From: Alphaproteobacteria bacterium
GTDB lineage: Bacteria; Pseudomonadota; Alphaproteobacteria; UBA7887
Length of the DNA stretch: 25,350 nt
Direction of reading: 5' to 3'
Assembly (NCBI GenBank): GCA_028289725.1
Contig: JANQOH010000472.1
Span: 1 to 25,350 of the forward strand
In this document: one piece after another, positions 13,548-22,101 of the stretch
Layout of the letters: each line of letters opens with the position of its first letter
How positions within the stretch are numbered: position 1 is the stretch's first letter
The notes under the pieces: model-generated
Told to the model about the DNA's origin: nothing
Seen by the model: the letters and a program-made list of their open reading frames with translations, nothing else
Database searches by the model: none
Translations under genes and position numbers: made by a program

Positions 13548-14543
13548 ATGTCTGAGAATTTCCTCGGAGCGGTTCGTCGTGCGAAGCCCGTCACTAGCTT
13601 GTTTGTTTTGATAGCGGTTGGATGTTTCAGTCCCGCGGCTGTCGCACAGGAATCCGCAAGTGGGCCAACGGTTATGCTGCCGACAGAACGCAGTGTCGGC
13701 GAACAGTTCGTTATCGAATCGACGCAAATTCGGGAGCGGGTGAACGGCGGCGCCGTCGTTTCCTCGTCACGCCAGAACTCTGTGATGGTCGCCACCGTCG
13801 AATCGATCGGGCATGATGGCTATGTCCTCGACCTCGATACGCAAGCCTTTGATATATCTGGTGAAAGTCGGATGCCGGCGTCGCTTACGGATCGGTTGGC
13901 GGCGATTCAGAGAGAGCTCCCGGTCAAGCTGCAAATGTCGCCCGAAGGGGCGGTTGACGGTTTGGCGAATGGACCGGAAGTCTTTGCCTACGCCGATCGG
14001 GCGATGTCGGAAGTCAGCGCCCATTTCGACAGCCTCGATATGCCGGAAGAAGCGCGCGATTTGATCAGCCAGATCATGACGCAGCTATCGGATCCAGCCT
14101 ATTTGGAACAATCTCTGCTGCAATCGCCGCGCCTCTATTTCTTCATGTCAGGCGCCGCGTTCGAAGTCGGCGCGACCTACTTTCTCGACGACGCCATTGT
14201 CTTTCCCCTGTTCACCGAGCCGCTTCCGAGCCGGATCTTTTTCGGCATTCGTGAAGTCGACGAAGACGAGCGGACGGTGACCTATGACTGGTGGCAAGAG
14301 CCTGATCAGGACATCTTCCGCGAACAGCTGGAAGCGATGGTTCGGCGATTCGCGGAGCAAGCCGGCGCGCCGCCGCCGCGACCCAATGAGATCAATTTCT
14401 CGAGTTTCGCCTATTTAGCCGAGGCGACGCTCATTTACGACCTCGATTCCGGCCTGCCTTTGTCGATGCGGTTCGTCAAATCGATCGACATTCAAGATTC
14501 ACAGCAGATCGAAGTCGTCGAAGCCCAAACACGCTGGCAATAG
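13548..14543 (+). CDS. Conserved-looking exported protein of unknown function
   Basis: I do not recognise this 331-residue protein. It has an N-terminal export signal: a basic start (VRRAK), a hydrophobic stretch SLFVLIAVGCF, and an AVA-QE signal-peptidase site after residue 33. A cysteine at 26 (AVGC) makes a lipoprotein possible but less likely. The mature part lacks membrane helices and has an alternating hydrophobic pattern suggesting beta strands, with an aspartate- and glutamate-rich middle (REVDEDERTVTYDWWQEP) and paired strands near the end (ATLIYDLDSGLPLSMRF). That last phrase recalls periplasmic or outer-membrane proteins that report on secreted substrates, but this is only a resemblance. 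Start chosen by the ribosome-binding site. It stands alone between rho and a convergent oxidoreductase. Confidence 0.8.
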   Translation: MSENFLGAVRRAKPVTSLFVLIAVGCFSPAAVAQESASGPTVMLPTERSVGEQFVIESTQIRERVNGGAVVSSSRQNSVMVATVESIGHDGYVLDLDTQAFDISGESRMPASLTDRLAAIQRELPVKLQMSPEGAVDGLANGPEVFAYADRAMSEVSAHFDSLDMPEEARDLISQIMTQLSDPAYLEQSLLQSPRLYFFMSGAAFEVGATYFLDDAIVFPLFTEPLPSRIFFGIREVDEDERTVTYDWWQEPDQDIFREQLEAMVRRFAEQAGAPPPRPNEINFSSFAYLAEATLIYDLDSGLPLSMRFVKSIDIQDSQQIEVVEAQTRWQ

Positions 14544-14554
14544 GCGACTCGCGG

Positions 14555-14585
14555 CAAAAGAAAGGCCCGGCCAAACGGCCGGGCC
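14555..14585 (-). terminator. Intrinsic terminator of the quinone oxidoreductase gene
   Basis: A perfect 9-bp stem, GGCCCGGCC (14564-14572) and GGCCGGGCC (14577-14585), closes a 4-base loop. On the minus strand it is followed by TTTCTTTT, the standard layout of a Rho-independent terminator. It lies just beyond the oxidoreductase stop and may also stop the convergent exported-protein transcript, though the plus-side tail has few T. Confidence 0.85.
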
Positions 14586-14607
14586 ACCCTTCCAAACTTA
14601 CGGCAAG

Positions 14608-15585
14608 CTACACTTCGAAGACGGTCGACCCCGTGGTCTTCCGGCCCTCGAGGTCGCGATGCGCTTGTTCCGCTTCACTCAGCGGATAACGATTGTTGAT
14701 TTCGATTTTGACCTTGCCGGACGCGACCACGTCGAAGAGCGCGGTCGCACTTTCCTCCAAATCAGACCGGGTGGCCGTGTAGGTCATCAATGTTGGGCGC
14801 GTCAGGTAAAGCGAACCCTTTGCCGCCAAAATGCCTGGGTCGAAGGCGCCGGCGGATCCCGATGATTGACCGAAACTCGCCATCAAACCGCGCGGCTGTA
14901 GGCAATCGAGCGACTTCATGAAGGTGTCCTTGCCGACGGAGTCATAGACCACCGGCACGCCTTTGCCGTCGGTGATCTCTTTGACGCGTTCGACAAAGTC
15001 TTCCTTGGTGTAAAGGATCGGATGATCACAGCCGTGCGCGCGGGCGAGCTCTGCCTTCTCCTCCGTGCCCACCGTGCCGATGACCGTCGCGCCAAGCGCC
15101 TTGGCCCACTGGCACGCGATCAGCCCGACACCGCCAGCCGCGGCGTGAAACAGAATCGTGTCTCCCGCTTTGACTTGGTATGTACGGCGCAGCAGATATT
15201 CCGTCGTCATACCCTTCAGCATCATGGCCGCGGCTGTGTCGTCGGACACACCGTCCGGAACGGTGACGACCTTTTCCGCCGGCATCAGCCGTGCCTCAGC
15301 ATAGGCGCCCATAGGCGGTGCGGCGTAGGCCACACGATCCCCGACCGAAACGGTGTTTACGCCACCGCCAACCGCTTCGACGACGCCGGCGCCTTCCAGG
15401 CCGACGGTGAATGGCGGTTCGACCGGGTACATGCCGGTGCGATGATAGGTGTCGATATAATTGAGGCCGACGGCCGTATGCCGGACCCGAATTTCGCCGG
15501 CGCCGGGGTCTCCGACGTCAACTTCCTGCCATTTGAGAACCTCGGGCCCGCCCGTCTGCTGGGCCACAATGGCATGTGTACTCAT
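14608..15585 (-). CDS. NADPH:quinone oxidoreductase (zinc-free MDR family)
   Basis: A 325-residue medium-chain dehydrogenase/reductase of the quinone oxidoreductase type, which transfers hydride from NADPH to quinones. It opens MSTHAIVAQQTGGPEVLKW, has GLNYIDTYHRTGMYP and GLEGAGVVEAVG near the N-terminus, and the nucleotide loop HAAAGGVGLIACQWAKALGA at about 148-167. The zinc-binding cysteines of alcohol dehydrogenases are absent, as expected. YDSVGKDTF and RGLMASFGQSSG are typical of Qor. The start follows a strong GGGGAGGA. It is transcribed alone, with its own terminator. Related crotonyl-CoA reductases are longer, and the overall fit to qor is good. Confidence 0.92.
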   Translation of the reverse strand: MSTHAIVAQQTGGPEVLKWQEVDVGDPGAGEIRVRHTAVGLNYIDTYHRTGMYPVEPPFTVGLEGAGVVEAVGGGVNTVSVGDRVAYAAPPMGAYAEARLMPAEKVVTVPDGVSDDTAAAMMLKGMTTEYLLRRTYQVKAGDTILFHAAAGGVGLIACQWAKALGATVIGTVGTEEKAELARAHGCDHPILYTKEDFVERVKEITDGKGVPVVYDSVGKDTFMKSLDCLQPRGLMASFGQSSGSAGAFDPGILAAKGSLYLTRPTLMTYTATRSDLEESATALFDVVASGKVKIEINNRYPLSEAEQAHRDLEGRKTTGSTVFEV

Positions 15586-15670
15586 GGGTCGTCCTCCCCT
15601 CTTACGGTTCTATTCCGGCTTCAAAACCGGTCTTCGAATTAACTGCGATGATACGGCGTGACACACGACA

Positions 15671-15694
15671 TGACGCCCGTTTGGTTCGGGGTCA
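15671..15694 (-). terminator. Hairpin downstream of the methyltransferase gene
   Basis: TGACGCCCG (15671-15679) pairs with CGGGGTCA (15687-15694) as an 8-bp stem with one bulged G and a 7-base loop. It lies 2 bp beyond the stop of the leftward methyltransferase gene. No T-run follows on the minus strand, so it may be a stabilising 3' hairpin rather than a full terminator. Confidence 0.4.
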
Positions 15695-15696
15695 TA

Positions 15697-16203
15697 TCAT
15701 GCGTCTACCGACCCGAATAGGTCGGCCTGGCTTCTATCTTCCAGTCCCAATAATGCCTGTTTGGTCTTGATGCCCTCGCCACCGCTATAGCCGGTCAGCT
15801 TGCCGTTGGCCGCGATCACCCGGTGGCAGGGAATCAGGATGGGGATGGGATTGGCGCCGCAAGCCATGCCGACTGGTCGTGGTGTGCTGCCTATCATCCG
15901 TGCGATGTCACCATAACTTGCGGTCTCGCCGAACGGGATCGCGCACAGCGCGCCCCAAACGCGTCCCTGAAACGGCGTGCCTTGCGGTGCCAGTGGCACA
16001 TCGAATTCGGTCAACTGGCCCAGAAAATAGGCCTTGAGTTGGCGCACCGCTTCGGCAGCGGGCGACCAATGCGGTGCGTCGCCCTCAGGTGCGGTGTCTG
16101 ACCAATCCACGACAGTAACGGCGTTGGGCGTGCCGTGAATCACCAACCGACCGATCGGGCTGCCGAGCAGCGCCGTGTGTGCGATATCCGGGGTCGGGCT
16201 CAC
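15697..16203 (-). CDS. ogt: Methylated-DNA--[protein]-cysteine S-methyltransferase
   Basis: A 168-residue suicide repair protein that moves alkyl groups from O6-alkylguanine to its own cysteine. The active site PCHRVI contains C126; RVWGALCAIPFGETASYGDIA (81-101) is the DNA-binding region, and RPVGMACGANPIP is the conserved approach to the active site. The protein lacks an Ada N-terminal domain. The start is GTG at 16203, in a GTGA overlap with the stop of the thioredoxin-fold gene, so translation is coupled. ogt and adaB products have the same motifs; I prefer ogt by length and context. Confidence 0.93.
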   Translation of the reverse strand: MSPTPDIAHTALLGSPIGRLVIHGTPNAVTVVDWSDTAPEGDAPHWSPAAEAVRQLKAYFLGQLTEFDVPLAPQGTPFQGRVWGALCAIPFGETASYGDIARMIGSTPRPVGMACGANPIPILIPCHRVIAANGKLTGYSGGEGIKTKQALLGLEDRSQADLFGSVDA

Positions 16204-18248
16204 GCCGAAACGCTGCGTTGTTGCGCCGCGTCCGGGCTCGGCAACAGGCGCAAAAGGGCGTCAGGATCGGTCACAGGCAAGGAGCATGTTTGACCGGTGC
16301 AAACGTAGGCCGTCGCTCGGTTGTCGACTTGACCCTTGCCACTGGCCGGATGTTCGGTCGGGAGCGCGGCGCCGGGTGCAATCACAGTGACGACATGCGC
16401 AATCAGGCCGGAATCGCGTATCACGGCGCGGAGCGCGTTGGTGTCTTGGCCCTCGCGCGGGCCGACTATGACGATTTGCAAGCTAACCGAAAGAAGCTCA
16501 AACGCGTTCAAAAACGTTGCGAGTGCGGAACCTTGATGCTCGAGGTAACCGGCGAATGCGCTCAAGATATGGTCCGCGCGGTTGCGATAACTGACGTCAC
16601 CCGTGATCAGAAATAGTCTGGCGAGAACTTCCAACGCGACGCCATTGCCGGCTGGCACCGCATTATCGCCAACGGATTTCGTCCGCGTAATAAGATGCGC
16701 GACGGAGTCGTCGGTTAAGAAGTATCCGTCACCGTCGGAATCCCAGAAGTGCGCGTCGAGCGTCGAAACCAAATTGCGCGCGTCGACGAGATACCGGTCC
16801 TCGCCGTCGATCTCATAGAGCACCAAGGCAGCCCGCGCCATTTGGGCATAGTCGTCGAGCATACCGGCGTGGCGGCACGTTCCGAGACGGTAACTATGGG
16901 TCAGACGACCATCGGAGATCATTGTCTCGGCAACGAATTGATAGGCTGTCCGGGCCGCCTCGAGCCATTTGGACTCATTGAACGTATCGGCGGCTTTGGC
17001 GAGGGCGGCGATCATCATGCCGTTCCAGTCCGCCAGCACTTTATCGTCCCAGCCGGGGCGTTCGCGCGTTTCACGCCTTTGATGCAGGATCTCGCGCATG
17101 CCGGCCAGGCGCGCTTCTTCTGCGGGATCGTCCAATTTCGGGACGCGCAGGCGATTGAGAATATTGGTGCCTTCCCAATTGCCGCCGGCGGAAACGTCAT
17201 AAGCCTTCTTAAAGATCGTGGCGTCATCGTCGAGAGCGTCTTCGATCTCCGATTCGGTCCAAACGTAAAAGCGTCCTTCCTCGCCTTCGCTATCGGCATC
17301 GATCGTAGCGGCAAAACCGCCGCCTTCGGCGACCATTTCGCGGAGCACCCATCCGACCGTTTCGCGCACGCGGGCTTCGAATAGAGGTTCATGGCTCCGG
17401 CGCCACACCTGCGTCAGCAGCTCAATCAATTGGGCGTTGTCGTACAGCATCTTTTCGAAGTGCGGCGCCAACCAAAGCGGATCGGTCGAATAGCGCGCAT
17501 AGCCGCCGGCAAGGTGATCGTAAATGCCGCCTTGCGACATCTTTTCGAGTGTGATCAGCACGGCGCGGGCAAAGTGTGCATCACCGCCGCGCAGATAGGC
17601 GCGCCAGATCAATTCGAATGCCGGGACGTTCGGAAATTTGGGCGCGCCATGCATACCGCCGAGGTGGAGGTCGACGCGCGGCAGCAAGGCTTGGGCCGTG
17701 CGGTCGACATGCTCCATGGTGATTGTCTCACCGGGCCGGGACAACGAAAGCTGAGTGAGACTTTGCTGCAGTGCCGTCACGTTCGACTGCACGCGATCAG
17801 GCGATTCCGCGTAAATTTTTCTCACCATTTCAAGGACTTGCCCAAAACCGGGGCGGCCGTAACGCGGTGTGGCCGGAAAATAGGTGCCGCCCCAAAACGG
17901 CTCGCCCATGTCGGTGAGAAACATAGTGAGCGGCCAGCCGCCATGCTCGCCGAGCAGCGCGATCGCCTGCTGATAGATGGTGTCGACGTCCGGCCGCTCT
18001 TCGCGATCGACTTTGATATTGACGAAATGCGCGTTCATGACCGCGGCGATTTCGTCGTTTTCGAAACTCTCGTGCGCCATCACGTGGCACCAGTGACAGG
18101 CCGCGTAGCCCACGGACAGCAGAATGGGCTTCTTTTCCTCGCGGGCGCGCGCGAAGGCTTCATCGCCCCACGGCATCCAGTGAACCGGATTGTCCTGATG
18201 CTGTAACAAGTAGGGACTGGATTCGGCCGATAGGAGATTTTTGGACAT
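16200..18248 (-). CDS. Thioredoxin-fold (DUF255/YyaL) protein with glycosidase-like C-terminal domain
   Basis: A 682-residue member of the YyaL/SPATA20 family. The N-terminal DUF255 domain (about 1-165) starts NLLSAESSPYLLQHQDNPVHW, has a redox-type CHWCHVMAHESF (C51, C54), and HGGWPLTMFLTDMGEPFWGGTYFP. The remainder is an all-helical, six-hairpin-like domain with EKMLYDNAQLIELL, DADSEGEEGRFYVWTESEI, DDKVLADWNGMMIAALA and AVPAGNGVALEVLARL. The biochemical role of the family is not established. A longer in-frame extension to 18515 runs through the divergent promoter region; the ATG at 18248 follows AAAGAG and gives the family N-terminus. It overlaps the methyltransferase gene by 4 bp. Confidence 0.93.
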   Translation of the reverse strand: MSKNLLSAESSPYLLQHQDNPVHWMPWGDEAFARAREEKKPILLSVGYAACHWCHVMAHESFENDEIAAVMNAHFVNIKVDREERPDVDTIYQQAIALLGEHGGWPLTMFLTDMGEPFWGGTYFPATPRYGRPGFGQVLEMVRKIYAESPDRVQSNVTALQQSLTQLSLSRPGETITMEHVDRTAQALLPRVDLHLGGMHGAPKFPNVPAFELIWRAYLRGGDAHFARAVLITLEKMSQGGIYDHLAGGYARYSTDPLWLAPHFEKMLYDNAQLIELLTQVWRRSHEPLFEARVRETVGWVLREMVAEGGGFAATIDADSEGEEGRFYVWTESEIEDALDDDATIFKKAYDVSAGGNWEGTNILNRLRVPKLDDPAEEARLAGMREILHQRRETRERPGWDDKVLADWNGMMIAALAKAADTFNESKWLEAARTAYQFVAETMISDGRLTHSYRLGTCRHAGMLDDYAQMARAALVLYEIDGEDRYLVDARNLVSTLDAHFWDSDGDGYFLTDDSVAHLITRTKSVGDNAVPAGNGVALEVLARLFLITGDVSYRNRADHILSAFAGYLEHQGSALATFLNAFELLSVSLQIVIVGPREGQDTNALRAVIRDSGLIAHVVTVIAPGAALPTEHPASGKGQVDNRATAYVCTGQTCSLPVTDPDALLRLLPSPDAAQQRSVSA

Positions 18249-18416
18249 TCGCTCTTTCAACGGCACGAGGTGAATGGCGTGCGCAACATCGGCTTGCGAA
18301 CCGCCGCAATTTGTTGCAAGCCCGTTATTAGATGCTTTGCTATACAATGAGCAGATCGGTGTTCGCCTGTCTATAGCAGGCGCGTCGACAACCACACTGC
18401 CAGAACGGGGATTATC
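18249..18416. promoter_or_regulatory. Divergent promoter region, thioredoxin-fold gene / ferredoxin
   Basis: These 168 bp separate two divergent redox-related genes and should hold both promoters. A TATACAAT sequence at 18341-18348 is a fair -10 for the rightward gene, but the nearest TTGCAA (18314-18319) is over 20 bp away, so no confident promoter is called. Confidence 0.35.
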
Positions 18417-18761
18417 GTGGCCGATGAGACGAACGATCCAGCGCCCTATTACACGCGGCATGTCTTTTGCTGCACGAATGTGCGCGAGGACAGCGATCCG
18501 CGTGGGTGCTGCCATGCGCGGAATGGCACCATGCTGCGTAACTATATGAAAACAAAAGCAAAAAAGATGGGCATTTCGGGTATACGGATCAATGCGTCAG
18601 GGTGTCTCGACCGCTGCGAACTGGGTCCGGTGATGGTGATCTATCCGGAAGGTGTTTGGTACCGCTGCCAATCGCGCGAGGATGTTGACGAAGTTCTACA
18701 GAGACATCTTGTCGAAGGGGGCCGTGTCTCACGTCTGATGCTGAGCCCGGACGACGAATAG
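18417..18761 (+). CDS. Thioredoxin-like [2Fe-2S] ferredoxin
   Basis: A 114-residue cytoplasmic ferredoxin of the thioredoxin-like class. It opens with YYTRHVFCCTNV, has DPRGCC, then ASGCLDRCELGP and VMVIYPEGVWYRC. The cluster ligands are likely one cysteine from C18/C19, one from C31/C32, and C63 and C67, as in the NuoE-like ferredoxin fold. The electron partner is unknown. The start is GTG at 18417 after GGGGA. It lies 29 bp before mnmE and may be co-transcribed with it. Confidence 0.92.
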   Translation: MADETNDPAPYYTRHVFCCTNVREDSDPRGCCHARNGTMLRNYMKTKAKKMGISGIRINASGCLDRCELGPVMVIYPEGVWYRCQSREDVDEVLQRHLVEGGRVSRLMLSPDDE

Positions 18762-18790
18762 TCGATCGGTTTACGTCGGATCCGATCACG

Positions 18791-20122
18791 TTGAACCCAA
18801 GTGACACGATATTCGCGCTGTCCAGTGCGCCGGGCAAAGGCGGCATCGCTGTGGTCCGGATTTCCGGACGCATGGCCGGACCCACGCTCCGTCAGCTGAT
18901 GCAGCGCGATTTGCCACCACCGCGTCGCGCCGTTTGCCGGTCTCTCATCAACCCAATCGATGGTCGCACGCTCGATCATGCGATGGTCATCTGGTTTCCG
19001 GGACCTTCCAGCTATACCGGAGAGGATGTTGCCGAGTTGCATGTCCATGGTGGACGCGCAGTGATTGCGAGTGTGCTCGCCGCCTTGGGTGGCGCGCCCA
19101 ATGTTCGTCCGGCTGATGCAGGGGAGTTTAGCCGGCGCGCCTTCGTCAACGGGAAAATGGATCTGACCCAAGCTGAGGGCTTGGCCGACCTCATCGCCGC
19201 CGAAACCGAGGCGCAGCGCGTCCAGGCCTTGAGGCAGCTCGACGGCGCATTGGGAACAATTTACGACGATTGGCGCCGTCGTCTGGTCCGTGCCCAGGCG
19301 CATGTCGAAGCCGCATTCGATTTTGCCGACGAAGAACTACCGCCGGAGCTTATTTCGGAGGCTGCGGAAGCGGTTGCCTCCGTCAGACAAGGGATGCAGC
19401 GGCATTTGGACGATGGCCGGCGCGGCGAACGGTTGCGCGACGGCGCGCAGGTGGCAATCATCGGCCCGCCGAACGCGGGTAAGTCGAGTTTGATGAATGC
19501 GTTGGCGGGACGCGATGTTGCGATAGTCAGCGACACCGCCGGGACCACACGTGATGTCATCGAAGTCCATCTCGATCTTGATGGTCTGCCGGTAACGGTC
19601 GCGGACACGGCCGGATTACGAGAGGTCAGCGAGACCGTGGAGCGGGAGGGTGTGCGCCGGGCCCGTCATCGCGCCGCTGATGCAGACCTAATTCTCGGTG
19701 TCGTCGATGGCACAGCGGATCCTGAGATAAATCGTGAGACCTTGGAGCTGCTCGGCGGGCGCTCGCTCCTGGTCATCAATAAGACCGATCTCATGACCAC
19801 CAAGACGCCGCCACATGTCGACGGACACGAAGCCATTGGGATTTCGTGCCTGACTGGCCGCGGTTTCGACCGACTCTTGGCACGCGTCGTCGATTTGGTG
19901 GGAGATTTCATCGGTGAAGGTCCGGCGTTGACCCGCGCGCGTCATCGTGCCGCTTTGACGGAGTGTGCCGGCGCTTTGGATCGCTTCGCCAGCATCGCCA
20001 CGCCGGAACTTGCCGCGGAGGAACTCCGCCACGCGGTTCGCGCCTTAGGGCGCATCACGGGCCGCGTCGATGTCGAGGATATTCTAGACGTCATATTCCG
20101 GGATTTTTGCATCGGAAAATAG
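18791..20122 (+). CDS. mnmE: tRNA modification GTPase MnmE
   Basis: With MnmG, MnmE installs the (carboxymethyl)aminomethyl group on wobble uridine 34 of certain tRNAs. The 443-residue protein has the tetrahydrofolate-binding N-domain (DTIFALSSAPGKGGIAVVRISG, then FPGPSSYTGEDVAELHVHGG), the helical domain, and a G domain with GPPNAGKSS (225-233), DTAGTTRD (248-255), DTAG (272-275) and NKTD. It ends in the family C-terminal motif FCIGK, whose cysteine is catalytically important. The start is TTG at 18791; no ATG or GTG lies in a better position, and the DTIFAL strand follows at once. The upstream Shine-Dalgarno is weak. Confidence 0.96.
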   Translation: MNPSDTIFALSSAPGKGGIAVVRISGRMAGPTLRQLMQRDLPPPRRAVCRSLINPIDGRTLDHAMVIWFPGPSSYTGEDVAELHVHGGRAVIASVLAALGGAPNVRPADAGEFSRRAFVNGKMDLTQAEGLADLIAAETEAQRVQALRQLDGALGTIYDDWRRRLVRAQAHVEAAFDFADEELPPELISEAAEAVASVRQGMQRHLDDGRRGERLRDGAQVAIIGPPNAGKSSLMNALAGRDVAIVSDTAGTTRDVIEVHLDLDGLPVTVADTAGLREVSETVEREGVRRARHRAADADLILGVVDGTADPEINRETLELLGGRSLLVINKTDLMTTKTPPHVDGHEAIGISCLTGRGFDRLLARVVDLVGDFIGEGPALTRARHRAALTECAGALDRFASIATPELAAEELRHAVRALGRITGRVDVEDILDVIFRDFCIGK

Positions 20123-20139
20123 GCAAATCGCGGTCTCGA

Positions 20140-20155
20140 TGTTTCACGTGAAACA
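20140..20155. promoter_or_regulatory. parS: parS centromere site (perfect 16-bp palindrome), mnmE-mnmG gap
   Basis: TGTTTCACGTGAAACA is an exact match to the bacterial chromosomal parS consensus and is a perfect palindrome. It lies 17 bp after mnmE in the 95-bp gap before mnmG. The parB gene encoding the binding protein is 3.4 kb downstream. Confidence 0.95.
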
Positions 20156-20217
20156 ATGCAGGCCAGACCGATTGGACGGCTTTGACTCAGGGAATAGCCG
20201 GACCTACATTCCGCTCC

Positions 20218-22101
20218 ATGTCGCAGTTTGATGTCATAGTTGTCGGCGGTGGCCACGCCGGGTGTGAAGCCGCCGCCGCGGCGGCGCGTGTCGGCGCCCG
20301 GACGCTCTTGCTGACCCATCGGTTCGATACGATCGGGGAAATGTCCTGCAATCCGGCGATCGGCGGCGTGGCGAAAGGAACCCTGGTCCGCGAGGTCGAT
20401 GCCTTGGGCGGATTGATGGGGCTGGTGGCGGATGCAGCGGGTATCCAATTCCGCATGCTCAATGCCAGCAAAGGGCCGGCGGTCCGCGGCCCTCGGGCGC
20501 AGGCCGATCGCGCTCTTTATCGTTGTGCGATGCAAGACCGAATGCGTGGTCAGGACGGCCTCTCGATTGTTGCTAAGCCGGTGGATGATCTGATCGTTGG
20601 TCCACATGGCGAGGTCGCCGGCGTTGTGGCGGGAGATGGCACGACCTACCAGGCGCCGCGCGTCGTCATCACTACCGGTACCTTTTTGGGTGGCGTCATC
20701 CATATCGGTGATGAATCGCGGCCAGCCGGCCGAATGGGTGAGGCACCGGAGCTCGGCCTGTCCCGCCGATTTCGGGCGCTCGATTTCGCGCTCGGGCGTC
20801 TGAAGACGGGGACGCCGCCCCGACTCGACGGCACCACTATCGACTGGCAGGGCCTGGAGCGTCAGGACGGCGATGACCCGCCGCGGCCTTTCTCTTATAT
20901 GACCGATCGCATCAAGACCGCGCAGATACCCTGTTACATCACCGGCACCACGCCGGCCGGTCACGCCGTGATTCGCGAGAATTTGCACCGCGCGCCAATC
21001 TATTCCGGGGCCATCGATGGCACGGGGCCGCGCTACTGCCCATCGATCGAAGACAAGGTGGTGCGCTTTGCCGAGCGGCAGAGGCACCAGATCTTTCTGG
21101 AACCGGAAGGGCTGGACGACGACACCGTTTATCCCAATGGGATTTCGACGTCGTTGCCGCACGATGTCCAGAGCGCCTTGCTCAAGACGATCCCGGGGTT
21201 GGAGCGGGCAACCATCCTGCAGCCCGGTTATGCCATTGAGTATGACTTCATTGACCCGCGCGAACTGCGGCCGACGCTCGAGACCCGGAAAGTCCCGGGC
21301 CTTTATTTGGCCGGCCAAATCAATGGCACGACCGGATATGAAGAAGCCGCCGGGCAAGGCCTGATCGCGGGCTTGAATGCCGCCCTGGCAGCGGCCGGAA
21401 ATGAGAGCTTCGTTCTCGACCGATCGGACGGACTGATCGGTGTCATGATCGATGATCTCGTGACCTTGGGCACCCGTGAGCCGTACCGCATGTTCACTTC
21501 ACGGGCGGAATATCGCCTGCGCTTGCGCCCGGATAACGCCGATTTGCGCCTGACGGCGCGGGGCGCGGAGGTCGGTTGCGTCGAGACCGACCGAGCGGCC
21601 CGGACCGCATCAAAGCGGGTCGCGATCGATACAGCGCGTGCGGCGCTCGGGCAATTGCGGGTGACGTCGGCGGAGGCCGCCAGACTTGGCATGAAAGTCC
21701 GGCAAGACGGTCGCATCCGGTCGGGGCTCGACCTTTTGGCCTATCCCGATCTGACATTGCGGGATCTGGAACCGCTTTGGTCGGGGGCCGGGACGTTGCC
21801 AGCCGATGTCGCGGAGCAGATCGAGACCGATTGCCGGTATGCGCCCTATCTCGCCCGACAGGACGCCGAAATCGAAGCCTTCCATCGCGAGTCGGCTTTG
21901 GATCTGCCGGACGATTTGGATTATGGCGCGATTGGCGGCTTATCCGCGGAAGCGCGCGAGAAGCTTGATTTCGCCCGCCCCGCCAATTTGGCGGCTGCGG
22001 CCCGGATTCCGGGGTTGACCCCTGCATCACTGACCGCCTTGCTGGTGCATGTTCGCGGTCGTGACAAAGCAATGCCCGCCGACACGTTCGGCGCCGGATG
22101 A
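20218..22101 (+). CDS. mnmG: tRNA uridine-5-carboxymethylaminomethyl modification enzyme MnmG (GidA)
   Basis: MnmG is the FAD- and NADH-dependent partner of MnmE in wobble-uridine modification. The 627-residue protein starts MSQFDVIVVGGGHAGCEAA with the FAD-binding loop GGGHAG. It carries the signature GEMSCNPAIGGVAKGTLVREVDALGG, then GRLKTGTPPRLDG, PCYITGTT, GPRYCPSIEDKV, TGYEEAAGQG and the C-terminal helical domain ending in GLTPASLTALLVH. An in-frame TTG 12 codons upstream is less likely; the ATG at 20218 matches the family N-terminus although its Shine-Dalgarno is poor. It overlaps rsmG by 4 bp (ATGA). Confidence 0.97.
   Translation: MSQFDVIVVGGGHAGCEAAAAAARVGARTLLLTHRFDTIGEMSCNPAIGGVAKGTLVREVDALGGLMGLVADAAGIQFRMLNASKGPAVRGPRAQADRALYRCAMQDRMRGQDGLSIVAKPVDDLIVGPHGEVAGVVAGDGTTYQAPRVVITTGTFLGGVIHIGDESRPAGRMGEAPELGLSRRFRALDFALGRLKTGTPPRLDGTTIDWQGLERQDGDDPPRPFSYMTDRIKTAQIPCYITGTTPAGHAVIRENLHRAPIYSGAIDGTGPRYCPSIEDKVVRFAERQRHQIFLEPEGLDDDTVYPNGISTSLPHDVQSALLKTIPGLERATILQPGYAIEYDFIDPRELRPTLETRKVPGLYLAGQINGTTGYEEAAGQGLIAGLNAALAAAGNESFVLDRSDGLIGVMIDDLVTLGTREPYRMFTSRAEYRLRLRPDNADLRLTARGAEVGCVETDRAARTASKRVAIDTARAALGQLRVTSAEAARLGMKVRQDGRIRSGLDLLAYPDLTLRDLEPLWSGAGTLPADVAEQIETDCRYAPYLARQDAEIEAFHRESALDLPDDLDYGAIGGLSAEAREKLDFARPANLAAAARIPGLTPASLTALLVHVRGRDKAMPADTFGAG

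Noticed and set aside
12800..13795. A 331-codon open frame on the minus strand over rho and the exported-protein gene
   Set aside because: It is the antisense shadow of rho codons and shows no recognisable protein features.
16749..18206. Two long plus-strand open frames (211 and 271 codons) opposite the thioredoxin-fold gene
   Set aside because: Both lie fully antisense to a 682-residue protein with clear family motifs, and their translations look random.
19942..21357. A 471-codon open frame on the minus strand across mnmE and mnmG
   Set aside because: It lies antisense to two firmly identified genes, its translation is rich in Arg, Gly and Pro without family features, and long antisense frames are common in GC-rich coding DNA.
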